Origin: an uncultured Clostridia bacterium
Lineage (GTDB): Bacteria; Bacillota; Clostridia; Oscillospirales; UMGS1783
Assembly: GCA_937892635.1 (NCBI GenBank)
Contig: CALBKB010000029.1
Location: 1-20,271 of the forward strand
Direction of reading: 5' to 3'
DNA: 20,271 nt
How positions within the stretch are numbered: position 1 is the first letter of the stretch; each line of letters begins with the position of its first letter. The translations under genes and the position numbers were made by a program. The notes under the pieces were generated by a model, which saw nothing but the letters and a program-made list of their open reading frames with translations, was not told the DNA's origin and searched no databases. This document shows positions 7,968 to 14,913 of this stretch, in pieces.

Positions 7968-7996
7968 ATTATACCACATGGTCACAATTTGTTCAA
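7968..7996 (-). promoter_or_regulatory. Sigma-A-type promoter of the LPG-synthase-type/GT4/ttcA/tspO operon
   Basis: Minus strand TTGAAC (7991-7996), 17-bp spacer, TATAAT (7968-7973) with extended TGG before it. The predicted transcript starts about 27 nt ahead of the GTG at 7934, which supports the shorter start of that gene. Confidence 0.8.
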
Positions 7997-8029
7997 TATT
8001 TTTTTAACCGCCGCCCGTCCCCACTCACA

Positions 8030-8057
8030 TTGACATTCAAAAAAAGGGTGGTATAAT
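8030..8057 (+). promoter_or_regulatory. Consensus promoter of mrp
   Basis: Plus strand TTGACA (8030-8035), 16-bp spacer, TATAAT (8052-8057) with extended -10 (TGGTATAAT). It stands back to back with the promoter at 7968-7996. Both hexamers are perfect consensus. Confidence 0.88.
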
Positions 8058-8091
8058 AAAGGTATTGTTATACAGAAAGGACCCTATCGCT

Positions 8092-8913
8092 ATGTCTGAA
8101 TGTACTCATGATTGTTCCACCTGCTCTTCCAACTGCGCCTCGCGTCAGGCGCCGCAGGATCTGCGGGAAGCCCCCAACGCCGACAGCCACATCAAAAAGG
8201 TGATCGGCGTGGTATCCGGCAAGGGCGGCGTCGGTAAATCCATGGTCACCGCCATGCTGGCCGTGCGCTTGGCGCATATGGGCAAAAAGGTCGGCATTCT
8301 CGATGCCGACATTACCGGCCCTTCCATTCCCAAGGCTCTGGGCATTCGCAAACGCGCCCTGGCCGACGGCAACAACCTGTTCCCCGTCGAGAGTCGCGAC
8401 GGCATCAAGGTCATGTCGCTCAACCTCTTGGTTGAAAACGAAACCGATCCCGTGGTTTGGCGCGGTCCGGTTATCGCCGGCGCCGTCAAACAATTCTGGA
8501 CCGACGTGGTTTGGGGCGAATTGGACGTGCTGCTGGTGGACATGCCGCCGGGCACGGGCGATGTGCCGCTGACCGTTTTTCAGTCCCTGCCGATTGACGG
8601 TATCGTCATCGTCACCTCACCCCAGCAACTGGTCGGCATGATCGTCGAAAAGGCGGTCAACATGGCCGATATGATGGGCATTCCCATTCTGGGGCTGGTG
8701 GAGAATTACAGTTATTTTGTATGCAACGCCTGCGATAAAAAGCACTACATCTTTGGCGAAGGCGACGTGGAAGGCCTGGCCAAGCGCCACAGCATTGCCG
8801 CCACCGCAGCCCTGCCCATTGAGCCGGCCGTGGCCCGCGCCGGTGACGAGGGTCTGCTCGAAGGCTTTGAGCAGGATTGGCTGGACGATATCATTCACAA
8901 TCTCAATGTCTAA
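8092..8913 (+). CDS. mrp: Mrp/NBP35-family P-loop ATPase, Fe-S cluster carrier
   Basis: 273 aa from ATG 8092, with AAAGG 11 nt upstream; an earlier in-frame start at 8065 would lie at the transcription start. The N-terminus holds a C-x3-C-x2-C-x3-C cluster (C4, C8, C11, C15) like eukaryotic Nbp35 and many anaerobe Mrp proteins. The deviant Walker A SGKGGVGKS is at 42-50, followed by DADITGPSIP and VDMPPGTGD. The family C-terminal CxxC is C211/C214 (CNAC), which binds a bridging [4Fe-4S] cluster in the dimer. Mrp proteins bind and transfer Fe-S clusters to apoproteins. The gene is alone between its own promoter and terminator. Given its genome neighbours (HydE, HydG, HydF and TtcA are Fe-S proteins), it could serve them, but that is inference. 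Confidence 0.93.
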   Translation: MSECTHDCSTCSSNCASRQAPQDLREAPNADSHIKKVIGVVSGKGGVGKSMVTAMLAVRLAHMGKKVGILDADITGPSIPKALGIRKRALADGNNLFPVESRDGIKVMSLNLLVENETDPVVWRGPVIAGAVKQFWTDVVWGELDVLLVDMPPGTGDVPLTVFQSLPIDGIVIVTSPQQLVGMIVEKAVNMADMMGIPILGLVENYSYFVCNACDKKHYIFGEGDVEGLAKRHSIAATAALPIEPAVARAGDEGLLEGFEQDWLDDIIHNLNV

Positions 8914-8915
8914 CG

Positions 8916-8945
8916 AAAAAGAGCCGATTTCTCGGCTCTTTTTTT
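8916..8945. terminator. Bidirectional terminator between mrp and degV
   Basis: GAGCCGA (8921-8927) pairs with TCGGCTC (8932-8938) around TTTC; flanking A and T runs extend the stem and give a U tract in both directions. It follows the mrp stop by 2 nt and overlaps the degV stop codon (8944-8946). Confidence 0.92.
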
Positions 8946-9795
8946 AGCGTTCGTTTGTCAGGAAAAAGACGGCGATGGTACCGGGGCCGGAATGAGCGCC
9001 GATAACGGGGCCGATATCGGCAATGTAACACACCTTTTCGCCCGTGCGCTCCTCAATGGTCTTAGCCAGCTCCTCGGCCTGATCCCGACAGTCGGCTTGA
9101 CAAATCATGATCGGACCGTCGGTACGCGTGTCCTGCAGCCGTTTGAGTAAGGCATTGAGTGCCGCCTTGCGGCCTTTCACCTTAGACATGCTGATCAGAT
9201 GACCCTCGTCATCCACATGGAGGATGGGCTTAATGCCAAGCAGTCCACCGACGAAAGCGACCGTGGGGCTGACGCGACCGCCGCGCTTGAGATAGACCAG
9301 ATCGTCAACGGTGAACCAATGGGAAATCTTAGGGAAGGTCTCACGCACATACGCTGCCGTCCGGGCAAGGTCGGCACCGCTGTTTTTCTTATCAACGGCC
9401 AGCTTAACCATCAATCCCTGACCCGCCGAAGCGCACAGTGTGTCGATCGTTTCGATCACGGCATCGGGATATTCCGCCCGCAATTCGTCGGCCGACATGG
9501 CCGCCGCATTGGCGGTGGTGGACAGTCCCGTAGAAAAGCCAACGTACAGGATATCCTTGCCCTCTTTGAGAAACGGCTCAAAAGCGGCACGGAAATCGCC
9601 CATGTTAGCGGCAGCGGTACGGGCTACGGCGCCCTGCTTCATACGGGCATAAAAAGCATCAACCGGCATCTCGGTGTACTCCTTGTCCTCGCCTTCAAAG
9701 CGGAAGGACAGCGCCACGCAAGCGACCCCCCACTGCTGCAGAGTGGCGGCGTCGATGTCGCAGGCCGAGTCGGTGATGATTACAAAATCATTCAT
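8944..9795 (-). CDS. DegV family fatty-acid-binding protein
   Basis: 283 aa, ATG at 9795, GGAG about 7-10 nt upstream. The N-terminal domain begins FVIITDSACD, and the middle has the pocket segment GFSTGLSTTANAA, where structurally known family members place a Ser that contacts the fatty-acid carboxylate. The second domain starts near LVYLKRGGRVSPT, a family hallmark, and continues with GIKPILHVDDEG and IGPVIGAHSGPGT. Full length for the family (about 280 aa). In Gram-positive bacteria the related FakB proteins present fatty acids to the kinase FakA; no FakA is visible here, so whether this is a FakB is not decided. The divergent neighbour is a membrane-anchored XRE regulator, and the shared intergenic region carries repeated motifs. 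Confidence 0.93.
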   Translation of the reverse strand: MNDFVIITDSACDIDAATLQQWGVACVALSFRFEGEDKEYTEMPVDAFYARMKQGAVARTAAANMGDFRAAFEPFLKEGKDILYVGFSTGLSTTANAAAMSADELRAEYPDAVIETIDTLCASAGQGLMVKLAVDKKNSGADLARTAAYVRETFPKISHWFTVDDLVYLKRGGRVSPTVAFVGGLLGIKPILHVDDEGHLISMSKVKGRKAALNALLKRLQDTRTDGPIMICQADCRDQAEELAKTIEERTGEKVCYIADIGPVIGAHSGPGTIAVFFLTNER

Positions 9796-9828
9796 TTGGG
9801 TTCTCCTTTGTATGTGTGCTATACATCT

Positions 9829-9857
9829 ATCATAGGCATTTTACCCACATTTTTCAA
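9829..9857 (-). promoter_or_regulatory. Probable degV promoter
   Basis: Minus strand TTGAAA (9852-9857), 17-bp spacer, TATGAT (9829-9834). The first copy of the TCTAC repeat (9858-9866) touches the upstream edge of the -35 box, so a factor bound there would contact polymerase. Confidence 0.65.
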
Positions 9858-9937
9858 TCTACACCCACAAAAAGACGCTATACGAACGAAGAATGGGGGT
9901 GTAGAGTTATCGGTAGAGAATTCTACCGACGGTAGAG
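9858..9937. promoter_or_regulatory. Cluster of five TCTAC/GTAGA repeats between degV and the XRE gene
   Basis: TCTACACCC (9858-9866) is inverted by GGGTGTAGA (9897-9905). CGGTAGA (9911-9917) and TCTACCG (9922-9928) form a 7-bp inverted repeat around GAAT, and CGGTAGA recurs at 9930-9936. All five share the core TCTAC or its complement. The arrangement looks like a multi-site operator for a DNA-binding dimer, most simply the adjacent XRE protein. Repeats are seen directly; the binding protein is inferred. Confidence 0.6.
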
Positions 9938-9952
9938 TCGCTAAAATTTTCC

Positions 9953-9981
9953 TTGATTTTCAATGGGTTTTATGATACACT
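9953..9981 (+). promoter_or_regulatory. Tentative promoter of the XRE regulator gene
   Basis: TTGATT (9953-9958), 17-bp spacer, TACACT (9976-9981) is the best-spaced pair. A better -10-like TATGAT (9971-9976) has no good -35 partner. Weak core elements fit a promoter that needs an activator or is normally low. Confidence 0.35.
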
Positions 9982-10000
9982 TATAGGCGAGGTGACAAAG

Positions 10001-10615
10001 ATGGACACACTAAAACCGATTATTGCCGCCAATATCGTAGAGCTGCGCAAGGCGCGGGAAATGACGCAATTTGAGTTGGCTGAGCATCTTAATTATTCCG
10101 ATAAGGCCGTTTCCAAGTGGGAGCGGGGCGAATCGATCCCCGACATCAAGATCCTCAAACAGATCGCCGACCTCTTTTCGGTGACCGTTGATTACTTGCT
10201 CACGGCCGATCATTCGACCCAGAAGGAGCAGCCGGGCGTTATCAGCCGACGTAATCGCTATTATATTATGGGGCTAAGCATTTTATTGGTGTGGTTTGTG
10301 GCCACGTTGGCCTTCGTGGTATGCGATCTGGTGCAGGCGAAGGACAGCCTGCATTGGCTCTCCTTCATCTATGCCCTGCCGGTGTCGGCCGTCATTTGGC
10401 TGATTTTTAACAGCCTGTGGTTTAACCGCCGTCTCAACTGGATCATCGTTTCGCTGCTGATGTGGTCCTTCCTGCTTTCGGTTTATCTGACGGTGCTGGC
10501 ACTGGGCAGCAACCTGTGGCTGATCTTCATTCTCGGCATCCCCGGGCAGGCCATTATCTATTTGTGGTCGGGCATCCGCTTTAAAAAGAAACCCAAAAAA
10601 GAACAAAAGGATTGA
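10001..10615 (+). CDS. XRE-family HTH regulator with four-helix membrane domain
   Basis: 204 aa from ATG 10001, which has GAGGTGA 6 nt upstream; the open frame extends back to 9953 but has no ribosome site there. Residues 9-67 are an HTH_3 domain (LRKAREMTQFELAEHL, NYSDKAVSKWERGESIPD, LKQIADLFSVTVDYLL). After a short linker come four predicted membrane helices (about 87-107, 119-138, 146-168, 171-191) and a basic tail (KKKPKKEQKD). Membrane-anchored XRE proteins of this layout are common in Clostridia, often autoregulated, and their signals are mostly unknown. It faces degV across a repeat cluster, so control of itself and degV is the simplest proposal. The stop codon lies in a bidirectional terminator shared with hydF. 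Confidence 0.87.
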   Translation: MDTLKPIIAANIVELRKAREMTQFELAEHLNYSDKAVSKWERGESIPDIKILKQIADLFSVTVDYLLTADHSTQKEQPGVISRRNRYYIMGLSILLVWFVATLAFVVCDLVQAKDSLHWLSFIYALPVSAVIWLIFNSLWFNRRLNWIIVSLLMWSFLLSVYLTVLALGSNLWLIFILGIPGQAIIYLWSGIRFKKKPKKEQKD

Positions 10616-10637
10616 GGAAAATTCCTCAATCCTTTTT
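10605..10637. terminator. Shared bidirectional terminator carrying both stop codons (XRE gene and hydF)
   Basis: AAAAGGATTGAGGAA (10605-10619) is perfectly inverted at 10622-10636. The left arm contains the TGA of the plus-strand XRE gene (10613-10615); the right arm contains the TGA of minus-strand hydF (10626-10628). T runs follow on both sides. Both proteins therefore end in Lys-Asp encoded by the same palindrome. Confidence 0.92.
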
Positions 10638-11798
10638 AAATATTTCCAGAGAACGCTCGAGGATACCATGCATGGCGGCGATGGCCATGCCGTAGTTGAC
10701 CATAGGCACCCCCTGCTCGGCGGCCTTGGCCATGCGATGTTTCATTTCGGTCTCGGTGAGCATACAACCGCCGCAATGGACGATGAGCTGATAGGGGGTT
10801 AGATCGTCGGGGAAGGCACCGCCCGAGGTGAAGGAAAAGTCGGGCTTGGCACCGCAATAGGTTTCGATCCAGCGGGGCATTTTTACCGTGCCGATATCGT
10901 TGCATTGGCGGTGGTGGGTACATCCTTCGCTGATGAGAACCTTGTCGCCCTCTCGGAGAGAGGCCAAGGTCTTTGCGCCCTGCTTGAGGGCATCGAGTTC
11001 CCCCTTATAGCGCGCCATAAGTATCGAAAAGGAGGTCAAGGGAATCTCTCGGGGTACGATTTGGCTGACCGTTTCAAATACCTGCGAATCGGTAATGACC
11101 AGCGCGGGACGCATTTGGGTTAAGGCAGCCGCCAATTCCTGCGGCTGGACGGTCACGACTATGCCGTGGGCATCGAGAATATCGCGAATGGTCATCTGCT
11201 GAGGCAGGATCAACCGCCCCTTGGGTGCCGATTCGTCGATGGGCGTGACCAGTACAACGACATCGCCTGCCCGTATCAAATCGGAAACGATGACCTTTTG
11301 ATTTTTGAGGCCCTGAGCAAAGGCGCCCAATTTTTCCTTGATCGCCTGCACCCCTTCGCCGCTGACGGCGCTGGCATAAAGCCGTCCCTCTTGACGGTTC
11401 TCGACCTGATCGGCCTTATTATAAACGATGAGGTAGGGGGTCTTTTTTTGTTTGAGATGCTCTTCCAGTTCCCGATCCTGCCGACTCATGCCGACGGTGG
11501 CATCAACCACCAACACGGCGATATCGGTGTGGGACAGAATCTGCCGCGCCTTTTCGACCCGCTTTTGCCCCAGCGCACCCTCGTCATCAAGTCCGGGGGT
11601 GTCGATGATCACGACGGGGCCGAGAGGCAAAAGCTCCATAGCCTTTTTAACCGGATCGGTGGTAGTGCCTTTGACGTCGGATACCACCGCCAATTCCTGA
11701 CCGGTAACGGCGTTGACCAGACTGGATTTGCCGGCATTGCGCATACCGAAAAAGCCGATATGCAGGCGCTCGCCCGAGGCGGTAGACTGTAAACTCAT
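10626..11798 (-). CDS. hydF: [FeFe]-hydrogenase H-cluster maturation GTPase HydF
   Basis: 390 aa from ATG 11798, with AAGGAG upstream; a longer open frame to 11921 lies inside hydG and is not used. The N-terminal GTPase domain shows G1 GMRNAGKSS (18-26), GTTTDPV, DTPG and NKAD. A dimerisation region follows, then the Fe-S domain with C293-T-H295 and HCGGC (H341, C342, C345), matching the HydF signature of one distant CxH and a later HCxxC. HydF is the scaffold on which the 2Fe subcluster, made by HydE and HydG, is assembled and handed to the hydrogenase apoprotein. It is last in the operon, 10 bp after hydG, and ends in a terminator shared with the XRE gene. Confidence 0.96.
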   Translation of the reverse strand: MSLQSTASGERLHIGFFGMRNAGKSSLVNAVTGQELAVVSDVKGTTTDPVKKAMELLPLGPVVIIDTPGLDDEGALGQKRVEKARQILSHTDIAVLVVDATVGMSRQDRELEEHLKQKKTPYLIVYNKADQVENRQEGRLYASAVSGEGVQAIKEKLGAFAQGLKNQKVIVSDLIRAGDVVVLVTPIDESAPKGRLILPQQMTIRDILDAHGIVVTVQPQELAAALTQMRPALVITDSQVFETVSQIVPREIPLTSFSILMARYKGELDALKQGAKTLASLREGDKVLISEGCTHHRQCNDIGTVKMPRWIETYCGAKPDFSFTSGGAFPDDLTPYQLIVHCGGCMLTETEMKHRMAKAAEQGVPMVNYGMAIAAMHGILERSLEIFKKD

Positions 11799-11808
11799 AA
11801 TGTTCTCC

Positions 11809-13260
11809 TTAAAAACGGAAGTCACGACGGTTGGACGCCTTGATCTGCGCGATATTGTCCTGCGCGATCTTGCGCACCTTCTCTTTGGGGATGCGCAACA
11901 ATTCACGCTCGACCATATCATAGCCCACGGCCTTGGTGGCGGGGCCGGCGTAGTCTTCCAGATATTCGGTCAGCGTCATCAGGGCGTTGGGATGACAACA
12001 GTTGAGGATCTGACCCGACTTGCACAGGCTCATAAAGCGGTCACCGGTGCGCCCTTCGCGGTAGCAAGCGGTGCAGAAGGAAGGAATGTGCCCATTCTCC
12101 ATCAGCCAGCGCACCACGTCATCCAACGAGCGCTGGTCGGACACATCAAACTGCTCGGTATCGTGAGGGCGTTCATCGGCCGAATAGCCGGCATAGCCAC
12201 CGACCGACGTACGGCTGCCGCCCGACACCTGCGATACGCCGCAACGAAGCAGACGGCTACGCACCTGCTCGCTCTCGCGGGTGGAGATGATGATGCCGGT
12301 ATAGGGTACAGCCAGACGGATACAGGCGGTAATTTTGGCAAAGGTATCGTCGTCAATGCCGTTATCAAACTGGTCGGGGTCGATATCGCTGGCGCGTTTG
12401 AGACGCGGCACGCTGATGGTGTGAGGCCCGACGCCGTGTACCGCCTCCAAGTGCTCGGCGTGCATGAGCAGCCCCGCAAACTCGTATTTATACAGTTCCA
12501 GCCCGAACAGCACGCCCAGCCCCACGTCGTCGATACCGCCCTGCATGGCGCGGTCCATGGCTTCGGTATGGTAGGCGTAGTTACTCTTAGGACCGGTGGG
12601 ATGAAGCTTTTCATAGCTTTCCTTATGATAGGTTTCCTGGAAAAGGATATAGGTGCCGATGCCCGCCTCTTTGAGCTTGCGATAGTTCTCAACGGTGGTG
12701 GCGGCAATATTGACGTTGACACGGCGGATATCCCCGTTTTTGTGATGGACGCTGTAAATGGTCTTGATGCACTCCAAAATATACTCAATGGGGTTATTGA
12801 CCGGATCTTCGCCCGACTCGATGGCCAAACGCTTATGACCCATATCCTGCAAGGCGATGACCTCGGCGCGCACCTCGTCCTGCGTGAGCTTTTTGCGGGG
12901 AATGGTCTTGTTTTTCAGGTGATAGGGGCAATAGACGCAGCCGTTGACGCAATAGTTGGACAGATACAGCGGCGCAAAAATGACGATACGGTTGCCGTAA
13001 AAGGCCAACTTGATCTCCTCGGCGATTTGGTAGATCTGCTCAATCTTTTCGGGGATTTCGCAGGCCAGCAGCACCGAGGCTTCGCGGTGGGTCAGCCCTG
13101 CGCAGGTGTAGCCCTGCTCGCCCTTTTTGGGGCGGGCTTTTTCCAAAATAGCGTCGATCAGGGCCACGTTGTTTTTGTTTTCCTCGGCATAGGCGAGGGT
13201 GGCGCGGATCTCGGCGTCGTCGATAAATTCATGGGCTTGTAACGATTGGGGATTATACAT
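11809..13260 (-). CDS. hydG: [FeFe]-hydrogenase maturase HydG (radical SAM tyrosine lyase)
   Basis: 483 aa, ATG at 13260 with GGAG 8 nt before it. The radical SAM motif C-x3-C-x2-C is C104, C108, C111 (NYCVNGCVYC). The C-terminal cluster site is C396, C399 and C422 (CTAC and CC), the C-x2-C-x22-C arrangement of HydG that holds the second [4Fe-4S] cluster with its extra iron. HydG cleaves tyrosine to p-cresol, CO and cyanide and builds the Fe(CO)(CN) unit of the H-cluster. Motifs such as ESGEDPVNNP, FQETYHKESYEKLHPTGPKS and GLGVLFGL are family-typical. ThiH is the closest alternative, but length, the C-terminal Cys site and operon context favour HydG. Confidence 0.97.
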   Translation of the reverse strand: MYNPQSLQAHEFIDDAEIRATLAYAEENKNNVALIDAILEKARPKKGEQGYTCAGLTHREASVLLACEIPEKIEQIYQIAEEIKLAFYGNRIVIFAPLYLSNYCVNGCVYCPYHLKNKTIPRKKLTQDEVRAEVIALQDMGHKRLAIESGEDPVNNPIEYILECIKTIYSVHHKNGDIRRVNVNIAATTVENYRKLKEAGIGTYILFQETYHKESYEKLHPTGPKSNYAYHTEAMDRAMQGGIDDVGLGVLFGLELYKYEFAGLLMHAEHLEAVHGVGPHTISVPRLKRASDIDPDQFDNGIDDDTFAKITACIRLAVPYTGIIISTRESEQVRSRLLRCGVSQVSGGSRTSVGGYAGYSADERPHDTEQFDVSDQRSLDDVVRWLMENGHIPSFCTACYREGRTGDRFMSLCKSGQILNCCHPNALMTLTEYLEDYAGPATKAVGYDMVERELLRIPKEKVRKIAQDNIAQIKASNRRDFRF

Positions 13261-13263
13261 AGT

Positions 13264-14301
13264 TTACTCCTTACTGTCGCCGCGGGCGGTTACCACGCGG
13301 TAGCCGATGGCGGTCATACGCTCGACCAGCGCGGCTTTGCTTTGAGCCGATTCGGCGCCGTCGCTGACCTTATTGTTATATAATTGATATTTCTTGCGCA
13401 CCGTCGGCGGCGAGAGGTTGGGCATGACGACGTTGGCGCCTGCCGCTATCCCCTTTTCCCTGCCCTGTGGATCGAGCGAACCGAGGGCGGTGGTCGACGG
13501 TAACAATAAATTGGGCTTGATCAGCCGTAATATCGAGAGCAGATAGCAGGTCAGCTCAACACTGCCCGCCGACCGGTCACCCAAAGGCGTATCGGTCTGC
13601 GGAATAAAGGGACCGATGCCGCACATATGCGGCGCAAATTCTTCAACAAATTTCAAGTCCTGCGCCAGATGCGCCGTCGTCTGCCCCGGCGAGCCGACCA
13701 TAAAGCCACACCCGACCTGATATCCGATTTCTTTGAGATCCTGCAAGCAGCGCAGGCGATTGGCCAGCGTCAATTCCTTCGGATGAAGGGCGGCATAGTG
13801 GGCCGCGGTGGCCGTTTCATGGCGCAGCAGATAGCGGTCGGCGCCGGCATCGAAAAGCTTTTGATAACTCTCGCGGCTGCGCTCGCCCAAGGATAGGGTA
13901 ACGGCGCAGTCGGGGTAGCGGTCTTTGATGTGCGCGATCAGGTCGCACAGCCGCTCATCGGTGTACCAAGCATCCTCCCCGCCCTGCAACACAAAGGTGC
14001 GAAAGCCGAGGGCATAGCCCTCCTCACAGCAGGCGAGGATCTCCTCGGGCGTGAGCCGATAGCGGGCGCAGTTGGCGTTGGAGCGGCGGATGCCGCAGTA
14101 CAGACAATCGTTCTTGCAATAATTGCTGATCTCGATCAAGCCGCGGATGTAGACGTCCCTGCCGTAGACTCTCTCGCGTACCGCCACCGCTCGCCGCGCC
14201 AATTCGGCGGCCAAGGCGGGGGTACGGGCCTCAATGAGAGCTTGATACTCGCCCAGCGTCAGGCTGTGCTCGCGCTCTAATTTATCAAGCAGAGCCATCA
14301 T
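13264..14301 (-). CDS. hydE: [FeFe]-hydrogenase maturase HydE (radical SAM)
   Basis: 345 aa. The start is ATG 14301, which overlaps the TGA of the upstream gene by 4 bp (ATGATGG context), or the next ATG at 14298. The radical SAM motif is C62-x3-C66-x2-C69 (NYCKNDCLYCG). Other family segments are LQGGEDAWY, RHETATAAHYAALHP, GCGFMVGSPGQTT and GPFIPQTDTPL. HydE processes the HydG-derived iron-cysteine complex on the way to the 2Fe subcluster. The auxiliary C-terminal Cys triad found in some HydE proteins is not visible, as in many functional members. Its stop lies between the ribosome binding site and ATG of hydG, showing tight coupling. Confidence 0.96.
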   Translation of the reverse strand: MMALLDKLEREHSLTLGEYQALIEARTPALAAELARRAVAVRERVYGRDVYIRGLIEISNYCKNDCLYCGIRRSNANCARYRLTPEEILACCEEGYALGFRTFVLQGGEDAWYTDERLCDLIAHIKDRYPDCAVTLSLGERSRESYQKLFDAGADRYLLRHETATAAHYAALHPKELTLANRLRCLQDLKEIGYQVGCGFMVGSPGQTTAHLAQDLKFVEEFAPHMCGIGPFIPQTDTPLGDRSAGSVELTCYLLSILRLIKPNLLLPSTTALGSLDPQGREKGIAAGANVVMPNLSPPTVRKKYQLYNNKVSDGAESAQSKAALVERMTAIGYRVVTARGDSKE

Positions 14302-14549
14302 ATGGACGACCCCGCATAGGCCGTTTTGACGCTCACGCCCGCCAGCCGTCCAATCTTGCCCGACAGGGCGGCGATGATGGGCTGAGGCGCGTCAATGGCC
14401 ACGCTGATCAGATGGATACCCCGCTGACAATGAGGAATACCCATGCGACCGAGTATATAACTGCCGTATTCGTGCAATAGGTTGTTGAGTTCCATGGCCG
14501 AATCGCGATCTTCCACCACGATAGCCATTACCGCTACTCTCGTTTCCAT
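14298..14549 (-). CDS. TM1266-like iron-only hydrogenase system regulator (ACT/NikR-C-like)
   Basis: 83 aa, ATG at 14549, strong TAGGAGG 5 nt upstream. The sequence METRVAVMAIVVEDRD... LLHEYGSYILGRMGIPH... GIHLISVAIDAP... KIGRLAGVSVKTAY matches the small ferredoxin-fold proteins encoded with hydE/hydG/hydF and named putative iron-only hydrogenase system regulators. They resemble the ligand-binding C-terminal domain of NikR but have no DNA-binding domain. It overlaps hydE by 4 bp and is the first gene of the operon, directly after a leader with an apparent attenuator. Any role in that control is inference. Confidence 0.88.
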   Translation of the reverse strand: METRVAVMAIVVEDRDSAMELNNLLHEYGSYILGRMGIPHCQRGIHLISVAIDAPQPIIAALSGKIGRLAGVSVKTAYAGSSI

Positions 14550-14563
14550 GTAGCCTCCTAAAT

Positions 14564-14590
14564 AAAAAACTGCGCCCCGAAAGACGCAGT
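14564..14590 (-). terminator. Terminator in the hyd operon leader (5' side of the first gene)
   Basis: Minus strand: ACTGCGTC pairs with GGCGCAGT (14583-14590 with 14569-14576; 8 bp including one G-U) around a TTTCGG loop, followed by TTTTTTATT. It lies downstream of the hyd promoter and only about 14 nt ahead of the first start codon's ribosome site region, so transcripts must read through it. Confidence 0.8.
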
Positions 14591-14616
14591 CATTTCCTTA
14601 CTTCATGCCGTCTTTC
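14579..14616 (-). promoter_or_regulatory. Candidate antiterminator helix of the hyd leader attenuator
   Basis: In the leader, GAAAGACG (14609-14616 on minus) is perfectly complementary to CGTCTTTC (14579-14586), which covers part of the 5' arm and the loop of the terminator. The two helices cannot form together. This is the layout of a transcription attenuator; the sensed signal is unknown, and I could not match the roughly 60-nt upstream part to a known riboswitch. Confidence 0.6.
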
Positions 14617-14654
14617 ATCTCAAGTGTTACGTTTCGATGTCAGATTACAATACT

Positions 14655-14683
14655 ATTATAGTATACTTATGCCCGTCTGTCAA
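14655..14683 (-). promoter_or_regulatory. Consensus promoter of the hyd maturation operon
   Basis: Minus strand TTGACA (14678-14683), 17-bp spacer, TATAAT (14655-14660), both perfect. The -35 box lies right behind the stop codon of the copZ-like gene. The predicted start is about 100 nt upstream of the ATG at 14549, leaving a long leader. Confidence 0.9.
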
Positions 14684-14686
14684 CCG

Positions 14687-14890
14687 TTATTGGCAATCGA
14701 ACCCCGCGTCTTCGACGGCGCTTTTGAGGTCGGCCAAGCTGACGAGTGCATCGTCGTAATCGACGACGGCGGTGCCGGCCACATGGTCGACGTTAGCCGA
14801 AGCAACCCCCTGCATTTGTTCGAGCACACCTTGTAAACGGGACGAGCAACGGGGGCAGGACATGCCCTCTACCTGTAATACCGTAGTCAT
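14687..14890 (-). CDS. CopZ-like heavy-metal-associated (HMA) protein
   Basis: 67 aa, ATG at 14890, GGAG upstream (TAAGGAGAAGG). A single ferredoxin-like HMA domain: beta strand TTVLQVEGMSCPRC with metal-binding Cys12 and Cys15 (GMSCPRC), helix SSRLQGVLEQMQG, strand ASANVDHVAGTAVVDYD, and a final helix ending AVEDAGFDCQ. This is the size and motif of cytosolic Cu(I) chaperones such as CopZ, or of excised N-terminal domains of metal P-type ATPases. No CopA-type ATPase or CsoR/CopY is in the window. A palindrome overlapping its likely -10 box suggests repression. Copper is the usual ligand; other soft metals are possible. Confidence 0.88.
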   Translation of the reverse strand: MTTVLQVEGMSCPRCSSRLQGVLEQMQGVASANVDHVAGTAVVDYDDALVSLADLKSAVEDAGFDCQ

Positions 14891-14913
14891 AATATCCTTC
14901 TCCTTACCGATAA

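Noticed and set aside
7935..7985. N-terminal extension of the LPG-synthase-type protein
   Set aside because: The extension spans the TATAAT box of its own promoter, so it cannot be transcribed from that start.
11713..13242. 509-aa plus-strand frame opposite hydG
   Set aside because: The minus strand encodes unmistakable HydG with all cluster cysteines; the plus frame is a codon-bias shadow.
14598..14618. Leader peptide MKDGMK in the hyd leader
   Set aside because: A start and stop exist, but no ribosome site at suitable spacing and no run of a regulatory amino-acid codon; kept only as a weak alternative.
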